From NCBI GenBank assembly GCA_016871715.1, contig VHCO01000005.1, forward strand, positions 1-64,000: a stretch of 64,000 nt of DNA. Direction: 5' to 3'. Position numbers and translations under genes: made by a program. The notes beneath the pieces were generated by a model. That model had not been told where the DNA came from, made no database searches, and saw nothing but the letters and a program-made list of their open reading frames with translations. This stretch comes from Verrucomicrobiota bacterium (GTDB lineage: Bacteria; Verrucomicrobiota; Verrucomicrobiia; Limisphaerales; J093). Below, in pieces: positions 25,956-34,669 of this stretch (position 1 is the first letter of the stretch; every line of letters begins with the position of its first letter).

Positions 25956-25983
25956 GTTGTAACGCAAATGGCCGCTGCGTCAA
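25956..25983 (-). promoter_or_regulatory. Promoter cassette copy 2 (before OLD-like ATPase)
   Basis: -35 TTGACG at 25983-25978, 16-bp spacer, -10 TACAAC at 25961-25956, 7 nt to the mini-ORF ATG at 25948. About 70 bp around it align with the mod copy. Confidence 0.65.
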
Positions 25984-26090
25984 ACCCCTTGCGGTGGGCA
26001 TGGCGAACCTGACGGACTGGGCCGAACGAGCGGGCCGGGGTCGGCGCGCCTAGGGGCACCCGCTGAGGAAGACCGCGGGGTTCGCTCGGT

Positions 26091-26119
26091 TTGACAGTTG
26101 GCGGCGGCGAGACCAGAGT
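26091..26119 (+). promoter_or_regulatory. Candidate lepB promoter
   Basis: Perfect -35 TTGACA at 26091-26096, 17-bp spacer, weak -10 CAGAGT at 26114-26119, 7 nt before ATG 26127. The geometry matches other genes in the window. Confidence 0.5.
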
Positions 26120-26126
26120 CGCGGCG

Positions 26127-26627
26127 ATGACAGATTTCCAGCTTCAGCCCTGGTGGGGGCGGGTGTTGGTGGGGCGGCATCCGCGGCGCACGCTGGTGCG
26201 CGCGGCGACACTGATCGCGCTGAGTTTCGTGCTGTTCAAGTTCGTCTTCGTCGCGATCCGCGTGACGGGCCAAAGCATGGAACCGACGTACCGGAACGGA
26301 CGTGTCGCGTTGATCAACCGGCTCGCGTACCGGACGCGCGCGCCGCAGCGCGGCGAGGTGGTCAGTCTGCGGCTGCGGGACAGCCGGTTGCTGCTCCTGA
26401 AACGGATCGTGGCGCTCCCGGGCGAAGCGGTCGAGCTGGACGACGGCCGGGTGTTGGTCGACGGGGAGTTGCTGCGCGAGTCGTATGTTCGCGGGGTGGG
26501 GCTCACGCCCATGTCCCATGGCGTTCGCCTGCAGTTGGACGAGTACTTTGCCATGGGCGATAACCGGGAGATCTCGGCTTTCGGCGTGGTTCGGCGGGAC
26601 GAGATCCAAGGAAAGGTGCTCTTTTGA
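26127..26627 (+). CDS. lepB: Signal peptidase I
   Basis: A 166-residue membrane serine protease that cleaves signal peptides of exported proteins. One transmembrane helix at about residues 24-45. The catalytic Ser is in 'VTGQSMEPTYRNG' and the general-base Lys in 'LLLLKRIVALPGE'. The later boxes are 'VLVDGELL' and 'YFAMGDNREIS', slightly short of the usual 'GDNRxxSxDSR'. It is small but complete. The ATG at 26127 is preferred over TTG 26091 because that TTG is part of the -35 hexamer. The next gene starts at a TTG overlapping its stop. Confidence 0.93.
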   Translation: MTDFQLQPWWGRVLVGRHPRRTLVRAATLIALSFVLFKFVFVAIRVTGQSMEPTYRNGRVALINRLAYRTRAPQRGEVVSLRLRDSRLLLLKRIVALPGEAVELDDGRVLVDGELLRESYVRGVGLTPMSHGVRLQLDEYFAMGDNREISAFGVVRRDEIQGKVLF

Positions 26628-27124
26628 ATCGGTGGGTCGCAGGGCTGCTCTGCGTGGGTCTGGGCGTGTTGGCGTTCCTGACCTACCGCTGGCTCTTCCC
26701 GAGCGACGAGGCGCGCATTCGCCGGCGAGTCGCCGAGGTGGTGGCCGCGGTCAACGTGCGACCGGAGATGGGCCGCCTCGAGCGGTTGGGCGCGGTCAAC
26801 CGTCTGATCAATCAGGTGACCCAAGATGTGACCGTCCGCCTCGGTGACCCCGGCGCGGGCACGCGCGAGATTCAGGGCGCGGCCGATCTGCGGGAAGCGG
26901 TCTCAACCGCCCTGCTACACTTGGAGGCCTTGGCCGTGCAATTGGCCGACCTCGAGGTGAAGGTCGCCCCGGGGGCCGAAACGGCCACGGCTCAACTCGT
27001 GGCCTCGGTCCGAGTGAATGGGAGCGCCGATGTGCAAGTGCACGAGCTGCGGCTGACCCTGAGCAAGATGGCGGGGCGCTGGAAGCTGGCCCGCGTCGAT
27101 CCGGCACCCACGTTGGGTCTGTGA
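26624..27124 (+). CDS. Membrane-anchored hypothetical protein
   Basis: A 166-residue protein starting at TTG 26624, overlapping the lepB stop by 4 bp. A single N-terminal membrane segment (about residues 5-24, 'VAGLLCVGLGVLAFLTYRWL') is followed by a soluble alpha+beta part. A likely NTF2-like or nuclear-transport-factor-type fold is only a guess from its length and the final 'KMAGRWKLARVDP' strand. No catalytic motif is visible. Coupling to lepB suggests an envelope role. Confidence 0.6.
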   Translation: MNRWVAGLLCVGLGVLAFLTYRWLFPSDEARIRRRVAEVVAAVNVRPEMGRLERLGAVNRLINQVTQDVTVRLGDPGAGTREIQGAADLREAVSTALLHLEALAVQLADLEVKVAPGAETATAQLVASVRVNGSADVQVHELRLTLSKMAGRWKLARVDPAPTLGL

Positions 27125-27136
27125 GGGTCCGAGCCG

Positions 27137-29989
27137 TTGGGCCTCGGGCGCGCCCCTCTAGCCAGAGCTCCTCCGGGGCATTACCTTCCGCGCGGCGATA
27201 GATTCACTTTGAGCATTCAGCACCAGTCTGAGACGGCCTCCAGGCCAAGCGTTGGGGCAACCGTCGCCTCGAGAGCGACGCCGGCGCTGCCGACCGCGGA
27301 AACCGGGCTCGTGCATGGCGCCGCCCCGGGCGCGGCGGGTCTGCCCGAGCTGCTAGCTCCGGCGGGCGACTGGGAGTGCGCGCGGGCCGCGGTCGAGAAT
27401 GGCGCGGACGCTATCTACTTCGGGCTCGAGCGGTTCAACGCCCGCATGCGGGCCCGGAACTTCACCACGGCCGATCTTCCGGAGCTCCTGGCCTTCCTGC
27501 ATCGCCGCGGGGTGCGCGGGTACGTGTCGCTCAACACGCTGATCTTCACCGACGAACTCGCGGCGGCCGAGGCGACGTTGCGCGCGTGCATCGCCGCCGG
27601 TGTGGACGCCGTCATTGTGCAGGATGTGGGCTTGTGCCGGATGATCCGCGCGTTGTCCCCAGATTTTCCCATCCACGCCTCGACGCAGATGACCATCTCG
27701 AGCGCGGCGGGTGTGGCGTTCGCGCGCGAGTTGGGCTGCCAGTTGGCGGTGTTGGCGCGGGAGTGTTCGCTGCGAGAGATCCAGTCCCTCCGGGCCGAGC
27801 AGGCGCAAGCGCTGCCGCTCGAGGTCTTCGTGCACGGGGCGCTCTGTGTGGCCTACTCCGGCCAGTGCCTGACGAGCGAGGCCCTCGGGGGCCGCTCCGC
27901 GAATCGGGGCGAGTGTGCCCAGGCGTGTCGCCTGCCCTACCAGCTCGTCGCCGAGGGTCGAGTCGTCCCGCTGGGTGACCGGCGCTACTTGCTGAGCCCC
28001 AGGGACCTGGCCGGACTCGAGCTGGTGCCTGCGTTGGTCCGGGTGGGGGTGGCCTCGCTGAAGATCGAGGGCCGACTCAAGTCGCCTGAGTACGTGGCGA
28101 GCATCACACGGCTTTACCGCCAAGCCCTGGACGGTGCCGCGGCGCAACTCGGGAATCCCGCGACGCCCCCTGAATCGGCGACGCGCGCGGCGGCGCAGTA
28201 CGAGATGGAGATGGCCTTCTCGCGCGGGCTACACACGGGCTGGTTCCAGGGGGTGAACCACCAGGAATTGGTGCATGGGCGCTTCGGCAAGAAACGAGGC
28301 GTGTTTCTGGGCGAGGTCACTGGCGTCGAGCGGGACCAGGTGTGGGTCAGGTTGGCCGGTCCCTTGGCCGCCGGCGACGGTGTCGTGTTCGACGCCGGCA
28401 CGCCCGATCGCGAAGAGCAAGGCGGCCGCGTTTATGCCGTCGGATCCCAGGCTGCGCGCAGCCGGACAGGGAACGCCCAACCTCGAGTTTCCCGGGCCGA
28501 TCCCAGCCTCGCGGTGGGAGGCGGGGACGGACCGGAAGTCGCGCTCGAGTTCGGGCGCGGGGATGTCGACTTGCAGCAGGTGCGGGTTGGCGATCGGCTC
28601 TGGAAGACGAGCGATCCCCAGCTCGAACGGCGGTTGCGGCATACGTTCACGCAACCTGGCCCGGTGTATCGGCGGCCGATTGTCGCTCAGGTGCGCGGGG
28701 CGGTTGGCCTCCCGCTCAGCCTGACTCTGCGCGATGAAGCGGGTCGCGAAGCGCGCGTCACTTCGGCCCTGCCGCTCGCGCTCGCCACGCGCCAGCCGCT
28801 GACGCCGGCGTTGCTGACGGCCCAGCTCGGGCGCCTCGGCGGCACGCCGTTCCGCCTCGCCCGCGTCGACTGTCAGCTCGAGGGGGCGGTCATGCTGCCG
28901 GTGAGCGAACTGAACCGGTTGCGCCGCGAGGCGGTCGCGCAGCTCGACACGCTCCGCGCGACCCCGAACCACTGGACCCTCGAGCGCGGGCTGGACCGCG
29001 CCGCCGCTGGGAGCTGCCCGGTCGAGGGCGGGGCAAGCGATATAGCCGCCGGCACGGCGCCGGCCGAGTTGATCGTCCTGGTGCGCACCTTAGCGCAACT
29101 CGAGGCTGCCCTCGAACAGGGGGTGACCACTCTCTACTGCGAGTTCGAGGAGCCCAAGCGGTACCGGGAAGCGGTGGCCTGCTTCCGCGATACCCGCCGC
29201 GCGGTTGCTCCCAGCCCGAGCGCCACCCACCCACAGGCGGGCCCCCAACCGGCTGCGGAGGCTCGGCCGGCCGAGCTGTTCCTGGCGCCGCCACGTATTA
29301 GCAAGCCGGGTGAAGAGTGGATTCTACGTTTGGTGCGGTCGGCGGAGGCGGACGGCTACTTGGTGCGAAACTACGATCAGCTCGAGTATTTCCGAGGGCA
29401 CCGATGCGTGGGGGACTATTCGTTCAACGTGGCCAATCCACTGAGCGCGGCGTATTTCTTCGACCGGTATCGGCTCGAACGGCTGACGGCCTCCTACGAC
29501 CTCAACAACCAACAACTCGAGGCGCTGCTCCGGGCAACGCGGCCCGAACGGTTCGAGGTGACCATCCACCAGCACATGCCCATGTTCCACATGGAGCATT
29601 GCTTGTTCTGCGCGTTTCTTTCGGACGGCACGGACTACACCAACTGCGGGCGCCCTTGTGACCGGCGCGAGCTGCGGCTGCGCGACCGAGTTGGAGCCGA
29701 GCACCCAGTCAAGGCGGATGCCGGCTGTCGGAACACGGTGTTCAACGCGCTCGCCCAGACCGGAGCCGAGTACGTGGGCCGGTTGATGGCAGCGGGAGCC
29801 CGGTTCTTCCGAATCGAATTCCTGGATGAACCCAGCGAGCTGGTCGGGCGGACGATCGCCATGTACCGCCAACTGCTCGCGGGAACCATCAGTGGCGCAA
29901 CCTTGTGGCGTGAACTCAAGCTGCGCCACCAGCTCGGCGTAACCCGCGGTGCGCTCGACAAAGGCGACCGGCCAGTCACCGTGCTCTGA
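27137..29989 (+). CDS. U32 peptidase-family protein (large, with DUF3656-like middle)
   Basis: Up to 950 residues; the conserved region begins about residue 68 ('GLPELLAPAGDWECARAAVE'). The U32 core is clear: 'NGADAIYFGLERFNARMRA', 'IHASTQMTISS', 'LEVFVHGALCVAYSGQCLTSEALGGRSANRG' with the Cys pair, and 'VASLKIEGRLKSPEYVA'. A middle region (about 400-620) resembles DUF3656. A second barrel-like part (about 720-930) carries Cys in 'HMEHCLFCAFLS', 'NCGRPCDRREL' and 'KADAGCRNTVF'. Relatives such as RlhA hydroxylate 23S rRNA; others are called collagenase-like. The TTG start at 27137 is the longest option; a later start near 27210-27310 is equally possible. Confidence 0.85.
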   Translation: MGLGRAPLARAPPGHYLPRGDRFTLSIQHQSETASRPSVGATVASRATPALPTAETGLVHGAAPGAAGLPELLAPAGDWECARAAVENGADAIYFGLERFNARMRARNFTTADLPELLAFLHRRGVRGYVSLNTLIFTDELAAAEATLRACIAAGVDAVIVQDVGLCRMIRALSPDFPIHASTQMTISSAAGVAFARELGCQLAVLARECSLREIQSLRAEQAQALPLEVFVHGALCVAYSGQCLTSEALGGRSANRGECAQACRLPYQLVAEGRVVPLGDRRYLLSPRDLAGLELVPALVRVGVASLKIEGRLKSPEYVASITRLYRQALDGAAAQLGNPATPPESATRAAAQYEMEMAFSRGLHTGWFQGVNHQELVHGRFGKKRGVFLGEVTGVERDQVWVRLAGPLAAGDGVVFDAGTPDREEQGGRVYAVGSQAARSRTGNAQPRVSRADPSLAVGGGDGPEVALEFGRGDVDLQQVRVGDRLWKTSDPQLERRLRHTFTQPGPVYRRPIVAQVRGAVGLPLSLTLRDEAGREARVTSALPLALATRQPLTPALLTAQLGRLGGTPFRLARVDCQLEGAVMLPVSELNRLRREAVAQLDTLRATPNHWTLERGLDRAAAGSCPVEGGASDIAAGTAPAELIVLVRTLAQLEAALEQGVTTLYCEFEEPKRYREAVACFRDTRRAVAPSPSATHPQAGPQPAAEARPAELFLAPPRISKPGEEWILRLVRSAEADGYLVRNYDQLEYFRGHRCVGDYSFNVANPLSAAYFFDRYRLERLTASYDLNNQQLEALLRATRPERFEVTIHQHMPMFHMEHCLFCAFLSDGTDYTNCGRPCDRRELRLRDRVGAEHPVKADAGCRNTVFNALAQTGAEYVGRLMAAGARFFRIEFLDEPSELVGRTIAMYRQLLAGTISGATLWRELKLRHQLGVTRGALDKGDRPVTVL

Positions 29990-30068
29990 AGGCCCGCAAA
30001 CCCGCCGCCTGCGGCCCGCGGCGAGAGCCCGGGTTTGCGCTCGCCGGCTCGGCTCGGGCGAAGCCGCT

Positions 30069-30842
30069 TCAGTCGACCCAGCCGCGCAGCTTGTACACCC
30101 ACCAGCCAATCTGCTCGTGGACGTAGTAATCTAACTCCCGGAGCCCGCCCAGTTGGGGAACCACGGCGAACTTCGGGTCGCTGCTCTCGAGCGCCGACAA
30201 CCCCTCGAAATCGCACGCGACAGGCGTCACGTTAACCCCCACAGCGCGGAAGACGGCTTCAGCCCGTTTCATGTGGAAGGCGGAGGTCACGAGGACGATG
30301 CGCTGCCAGCGCCGCTCCTCGATCAGGGCCTTCGTGCGCAGCGCTTCGTCGCGCGTGTTGCGGCAGTTGCCCAAGGTCAACAGGGTCGCGTTGGTGAAAC
30401 CCCAGCGGATCAACCAGTCCTTCACCAGGTCGCTCTCGGCCGGGCCAGGTCGGCCCGGCCGCGGTCCGCCCCCGCCCAGGATCACGGTCGAGGCCGTGCC
30501 GCGGCGAAGCAGTTCCATGACGGTCAGGGCGCGGTCGCTGGCATCGGCCACGTCGATGCCCAAGGGATCATGGCGCGAGGCACGGAGCTGCCCACCCAGC
30601 ATCACGATGGCATCGGCCCGCGGGAGACTCGCGACCTCGACACCCGCATAGGGGCGTTCCAAGCCGGCGAACAAGTACGCTGTCAGGGGGGTGGCGCCGA
30701 AGGCGTAGAGGAAGGCGGCCAGCAGGGCGGGGGCGATCGCGCGCCGCCACTCCCGACGCCACAGCCGCCAGCCGATCAACAGCAACAGCCCCACCCAGAA
30801 GACCCCCAGCAGATGGACGTGGCGCGCTATGGCATGAAACAT
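30069..30842 (-). CDS. YdcF/ElyC-type DUF218 membrane protein
   Basis: A 257-residue protein with two N-terminal membrane segments (about residues 10-27 and 35-55) and a DUF218 domain: 'ADAIVMLGGQL' with the Gly-rich turn, 'STVILGGGGPRPG', 'ESDLVKDWLIRWG', 'CRNTRDEALRTKALI' and 'IVLVTSAFHMKRAEAVFRAVG'. Family members act in envelope or peptidoglycan-precursor homeostasis (ElyC, SanA). It is convergent with the U32 gene and lies downstream of the epimerase gene on the same strand. Confidence 0.85.
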   Translation of the reverse strand: MFHAIARHVHLLGVFWVGLLLLIGWRLWRREWRRAIAPALLAAFLYAFGATPLTAYLFAGLERPYAGVEVASLPRADAIVMLGGQLRASRHDPLGIDVADASDRALTVMELLRRGTASTVILGGGGPRPGRPGPAESDLVKDWLIRWGFTNATLLTLGNCRNTRDEALRTKALIEERRWQRIVLVTSAFHMKRAEAVFRAVGVNVTPVACDFEGLSALESSDPKFAVVPQLGGLRELDYYVHEQIGWWVYKLRGWVD

Positions 30843-30885
30843 AGTGATGAGGCCTTGGGATAGACGACTGTTCCGGCGTCGCCCC

Positions 30886-31800
30886 TCAGGCTAAGGGCCG
30901 TAATTCGAGGGAGAAGGCCGCGCTAAACGTCTTCCCTGGCTCGAGCAGAATGAGCTCGTGGTCCTTCACCCGCGTGAAGGCGTTCGACAGCGCCGTCCAC
31001 GGCTCCAGACAATACGACGGCTCATCGACGGCCTTGGACCAGACGGCCAGGAATCGGTACGGCGCGGCGTTCTCCCAGTTCAGGGCCACCTCGAGTTCGC
31101 TGATTGGATCCACCAGCAGGGCCTCGCGCGGCTTGAGGTCGCCGAAGAACAGCGTCCCGGACACATCCTCCTGCACACTCCAGTTCTGGGCGGGGAACGG
31201 CTTGGCGCTGAAGTGCTCGCCGCGGCCATGCATGGTCAACCGCCGCGAATCCGGGATTGCCACAAAGCACTCCTCGCGCCGGCCTTTCGGGGTCAGCGGC
31301 AAGGGAAAGTACGGATGGAACCCCGTGCTGAACGGCAGCGATTCACTCGAGCGGTTCTCGATCTCCTGATCCCACAGCAGGCGCCCATCGAGGAGCCGGT
31401 ACGTAAGGCGGTGACTAAACGCGAACGGGTACTGACTGCGCGTATGGTCGCCGTCCGCCAGCTCCATGGTGAGGGAGGTGGGGGTCGCGTCCAACACCAT
31501 CCACTTCGAGCGCCGGGCGAAGCCGTGCTGGGGCATTTCGTAGCGTCGGCCCTGCCACTCGTAGTGGTGGTCCTTGTCCGGCAAATGGTTGAAGGAAACG
31601 AGCGGAAAGAGGATCGGGTTGCCCATGTGCATCTCGCGCGGGTAGCGCTCCACAATGGCTTGCGAATAATGGAGCGCATCCACCCAGCCTTGCCCCGGCA
31701 ATCGGCGCCGGTAGCGCAGAAGCCAACCCCCTAGCCCAGGCGCGATCCAGGCCTGCGCCTCGTCGCCTTCCTGCAACGTCACATATTCGCGGTCCAACAT
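30886..31800 (-). CDS. Aldose 1-epimerase family protein
   Basis: A 304-residue galactose-mutarotase-fold enzyme. Characteristic are 'MGNPILFPLVSFNHLPD', a first active-site His in 'MPQHGFARRSKW', 'FSTGFHPYFPLP' with the second His, and a C-terminal 'SYCLEPWTALSNAF' where the Glu would be the general base. It interconverts anomers of an aldose or hexose-6-phosphate; the exact sugar is unknown. A REPIN-like repeat lies 60 bp upstream of its start. Confidence 0.88.
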   Translation of the reverse strand: MLDREYVTLQEGDEAQAWIAPGLGGWLLRYRRRLPGQGWVDALHYSQAIVERYPREMHMGNPILFPLVSFNHLPDKDHHYEWQGRRYEMPQHGFARRSKWMVLDATPTSLTMELADGDHTRSQYPFAFSHRLTYRLLDGRLLWDQEIENRSSESLPFSTGFHPYFPLPLTPKGRREECFVAIPDSRRLTMHGRGEHFSAKPFPAQNWSVQEDVSGTLFFGDLKPREALLVDPISELEVALNWENAAPYRFLAVWSKAVDEPSYCLEPWTALSNAFTRVKDHELILLEPGKTFSAAFSLELRPLA

Positions 31801-31860
31801 CGTTCTTGCCTCTGCATCCGTTGCCGTCCATGCGACCGGCCAGCCGCATATTTCTCAGAT

Positions 31861-32008
31861 ACTCATGAGCCGCTGAGATGGACTCCATGCCGGCGGTAGG
31901 GCGCGCAGTTCTCTGCGCGCCGCGGCTTCTGTGCCCACAGCGGTCTGCGGCGCGCAGAGGACTGCGCGCCCTGCCGGCAACTTGGCGTCTATCCCGAGCT
32001 CTCATCAG
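31861..32008. repeat. ~150-bp REPIN/MITE-like element, copy 1
   Basis: Inverted arms at 31899-31925 and 31947-31971 (GCGCGCAG..CTGCGCGC cores). One end is ACTCATGAGC, the other CTCTCATCAGG. Copies at 37547-37694 and 40914-41061 lie in the opposite orientation. Nothing else is seen in the 31801-32128 gap. Confidence 0.8.
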
Positions 32009-32128
32009 GAACCCCGTCGCACGCCCGCGCGCCGGTTCGCCCCGCCGCTCAGCAGCGGGTCACTGAATCGAGGGCCACAGACTACGACTGAACGAACCGT
32101 ATGTCACGCCTGAACGGCCCTTCTGACC

Positions 32129-32157
32129 TTGCTCGCCAGCCTCGTATCCGGTAGGAC
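32129..32157 (+). promoter_or_regulatory. Candidate promoter of cysteine desulfurase gene
   Basis: -35-like TTGCTC at 32129-32134, 17-bp spacer, -10-like TAGGAC at 32152-32157, 9 nt before the GTG start. Confidence 0.4.
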
Positions 32158-32166
32158 GCCACCGGT

Positions 32167-33315
32167 GTGAAGCCGACTATCTACCTAGATTACAACGCCA
32201 CGACCCCGCTCGATGGGCGCGTCCGCGAATTCATGGAGCCGTATCTCGGGGAGGTGTTTGGCAACCCGTCCAGCGTTCATCACCTCGGCCGCCGGGCGCG
32301 CATCGACTTGGACGCCGCCCGCGACCAGTTGGCTCAGTCTTGGCGCTGCCGCCCGAGCGAGGTCGTCTTCACCTCTGGAGGGACGGAAAGCAACAACCTT
32401 GCAGTCTTAGGCACGGCCCGGCGGCTGGCCAGTCGTGGGCGGCATCTGGTTGCCTCGGCGGTTGAACATCCCGCGGTCCTCGCGCCCTGCCATTACCTGG
32501 CTCGACATGAGGGTTTTGCCCTCACATTGGTCGGCGTGGACGCAGAGGGCCGGGTTGACCCCGGCGCGGTGGCCGCCGCGCTGCGGCCGGACACAATCCT
32601 GGTCTCGGTCATGGCAGCCAACAACGAGATCGGCACGCTCCAGCCCGTCTCGGACATTGGCGCGCTCTGCCGACAGCGCGGCGTCGCTTTCCACACAGAC
32701 GCGATCCAATGGTTTGGCAAAGAACCGTTTACACACATCGGGCAGTTCCAGGCCGACCTCGTCTCGGTGTGTGCTCACAAGTTCCATGGCCCGCGCGGGG
32801 CAGGCGCGCTCTTCATCCGCTCGCCCTTGCAGCCGGAAGCGCTGTCGCTCGGCGGAGGTCAGGAGCACGAACGGCGCGCTGGCACCGAGAATCTGGCGGC
32901 CATCGTGGGCTTGGTCGATGCCTTCTGCCGGTTTGTGCCGGAGCCTGTGTTCGAGTGCGACAAGCTGGAACCCCTGCGAGTGCGTCTAGAAGCAGCGGCG
33001 ATTTCCATCCCCGGGGTCCAAGTCCTTGGCCAGAATACCCCGCGGCTGGCGAACACACTGGCCTTGAGCATCGCCGGTTGCGACAGCCTGTCGGTCTTGG
33101 CCAACCTGGATCTCGAGGGGATCTGTGCCTCAAGCGGCTCGGCCTGCTCGAGTGGCGCCCTGGAACCGTCCCATGTCCTGCTCGCGTTGGGATTGGATGC
33201 CGCTACGGCCCAATCTCTGGTGCGGTTTTCGCTGGGCCGGGGCTCGAACCAGGAGGAAATCGAGCTGGTAGGCCAGCTCTTGCCCGAACTCATTGAGCGC
33301 GCTCGAGGCACTTGA
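32167..33315 (+). CDS. Cysteine desulfurase (NifS/IscS family)
   Basis: A 382-residue PLP enzyme releasing sulfur from cysteine for Fe-S clusters and thiolated RNA. It starts at GTG 32167 ('MKPTIYLDYNATTPLD', the family opening). Further marks are 'FTSGGTESNNLAVLG', 'MAANNEIGTLQPV', 'FHTDAIQWFG' (PLP Asp region), the Schiff-base Lys in 'SVCAHKFHGPRGAGALF', and the persulfide Cys in 'CASSGSACSSGALEPSHV'. The motif fits the shorter-loop NifS/group II-like pattern with SSGSACSSG. No isc/suf partner genes are adjacent. Confidence 0.93.
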   Translation: MKPTIYLDYNATTPLDGRVREFMEPYLGEVFGNPSSVHHLGRRARIDLDAARDQLAQSWRCRPSEVVFTSGGTESNNLAVLGTARRLASRGRHLVASAVEHPAVLAPCHYLARHEGFALTLVGVDAEGRVDPGAVAAALRPDTILVSVMAANNEIGTLQPVSDIGALCRQRGVAFHTDAIQWFGKEPFTHIGQFQADLVSVCAHKFHGPRGAGALFIRSPLQPEALSLGGGQEHERRAGTENLAAIVGLVDAFCRFVPEPVFECDKLEPLRVRLEAAAISIPGVQVLGQNTPRLANTLALSIAGCDSLSVLANLDLEGICASSGSACSSGALEPSHVLLALGLDAATAQSLVRFSLGRGSNQEEIELVGQLLPELIERARGT

Positions 33316-33478
33316 GGAGGGCCGGGGGGCCGGAGGTGGGGTCCAGGGGTGGAAAGACGCTGAAAAGCCGGTGAACAGGTCCCCTGGGCGGTGAGTAAGC
33401 GGTCTGGACGCCTCGGGTTCCCTCGGGGTCCGCACGGGATTGGGCGGCGTCGGGTGAGGCTAAGTCGTTGCGCCAACC

Positions 33479-33530
33479 TTGACACTGCAAGTTGTTTCCA
33501 CTATTCACAGCCCATAATAAGAAGCTTCTT
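33479..33530 (+). promoter_or_regulatory. AT-rich dnaN upstream region: promoter and 12-bp palindrome
   Basis: A perfect -35 TTGACA (33479-33484) stands 17 bp before TATTCA (33502-33507). AAGAAGCTTCTT at 33519-33530 is a perfect palindrome and could be an operator. The 60 bp before dnaN are strikingly AT-rich for this window. CTATTCACA (33501-33509) is one base off a DnaA box. Confidence 0.45.
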
Positions 33531-33559
33531 TTAAATACAATCAGTCACAGTAAGCCTCC

Positions 33560-34669
33560 ATGAAACTCACCATCGCCCGAGAGCAGATCATTCTCGGTCT
33601 CCAGGCCGTGCAGAATGTCGTGGGTACGCGCACCACCCTGCCGATCCTCTCCAACGTGCTGCTGCGTGCTGACGAAGGAGGGCTCGGGTTGACCGCAACC
33701 GACTTGGATGTGACCATCGCGTGCGTCGTCGAGGCGCAAGTGGGCAAGCGCGGAGCCACCACACTCCCGGCCAAACGCTTGTTCAGCATCGTCCGCGAGT
33801 TGGCCACGCCGGAAATCGAAATCGAGGTCGATGAGCGCAACCTCTGTACTTTGCAGTCGGGCGGCTCCTTCTTCCGTATCCACGGGTTGGCAGCGGACGA
33901 TTTCCCGCCGGTGCCCGAGTTGGGCGAACGCAAGAAAGTCGTGGTGCCGCAGGCGAAGTTGAAGGGGATGCTGCGGCGGACGGCCTTTGCCGCCTCGACC
34001 GATGAGACGCGCTACGTGTTGAACGGCCTCTTGTTCAGCCTCAAAGAGCACAAGATCACCATGGTGGCCACTGACGGGCGGCGCCTGGCGTTGACGGACG
34101 AAGAAGTGGATGTGGACCCGGAAAACCAGGCGGAGTACATCGTCCCGACCAAGGCGATCAATGAGCTCAACCGCCTCCTGGTGGGGGATGGGGAGGTCGA
34201 GCTGGTCTCGACCGAGAACCAGGTTGCCTTTACGTTGCGCGATCCCAAGGGCTTCACCGTCTTGGTCTGGTCGAAACTGGTGGACGGGACCTATCCAAAT
34301 TACCGGCAGGTCATCCCGAGCGAATCGCGGGAGCGGGTCAGCCTGCCACGCGAGGAGCTGCTCCAGGCGCTGCGCCGGGCCGAGATCATGACCAGTGACA
34401 AGTCCAACTCCGTCAAGCTGGCGTTCTCGAAAAACAACCTCTCCATCACGGCCAATACGCCGGATGTGGGCGAGGCACGGGAGAGCCTGGCCGTCAACTA
34501 CCGAGGAGTCGAACTGAGCATCGCCTTTAACCCGAGCTTCTTCCTCGAGGCCCTCAAGGCCTTGGACGACGACGAGGTCTTCCTCGAACTAACGGACGAG
34601 CTCAGCCCGGGCGTCGTCAAGACCAACGGGCCGTTCCTCTACGTCATCATGCCGATGCGCATGAACTAG
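33560..34669 (+). CDS. dnaN: DNA polymerase III beta subunit (sliding clamp)
   Basis: A 369-residue clamp, normal length. It starts 'MKLTIAREQIILGLQAVQNVVGTRTTLPILSNVLL' in overall pattern, with the three-domain layout typical of DnaN: 'GLTATDLDVTIACVV', 'RLFSIVRELATPEIEIEV', 'GGSFFRIHGLAADDFPPVP', 'LNGLLFSLKEHKITMVATDGRRLAL', and the C-terminal 'VIMPMRMN' tail. It encircles DNA and tethers polymerases. dnaA is not adjacent. The gene converges on atpG: both stop codons lie in the four bases 34666-34669 (CTAG), so no intergenic terminator exists. Confidence 0.97.
   Translation: MKLTIAREQIILGLQAVQNVVGTRTTLPILSNVLLRADEGGLGLTATDLDVTIACVVEAQVGKRGATTLPAKRLFSIVRELATPEIEIEVDERNLCTLQSGGSFFRIHGLAADDFPPVPELGERKKVVVPQAKLKGMLRRTAFAASTDETRYVLNGLLFSLKEHKITMVATDGRRLALTDEEVDVDPENQAEYIVPTKAINELNRLLVGDGEVELVSTENQVAFTLRDPKGFTVLVWSKLVDGTYPNYRQVIPSESRERVSLPREELLQALRRAEIMTSDKSNSVKLAFSKNNLSITANTPDVGEARESLAVNYRGVELSIAFNPSFFLEALKALDDDEVFLELTDELSPGVVKTNGPFLYVIMPMRMN

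Noticed and set aside
28229-28972. Minus-strand frame within the U32 gene
   Set aside because: Antisense shadow; the plus-strand U32 motifs are continuous across it.
33316-33559. Replication origin at dnaN
   Set aside because: Only one near-match DnaA box and no dnaA, recF or gyrB next to it. Kept as a regulatory note only.
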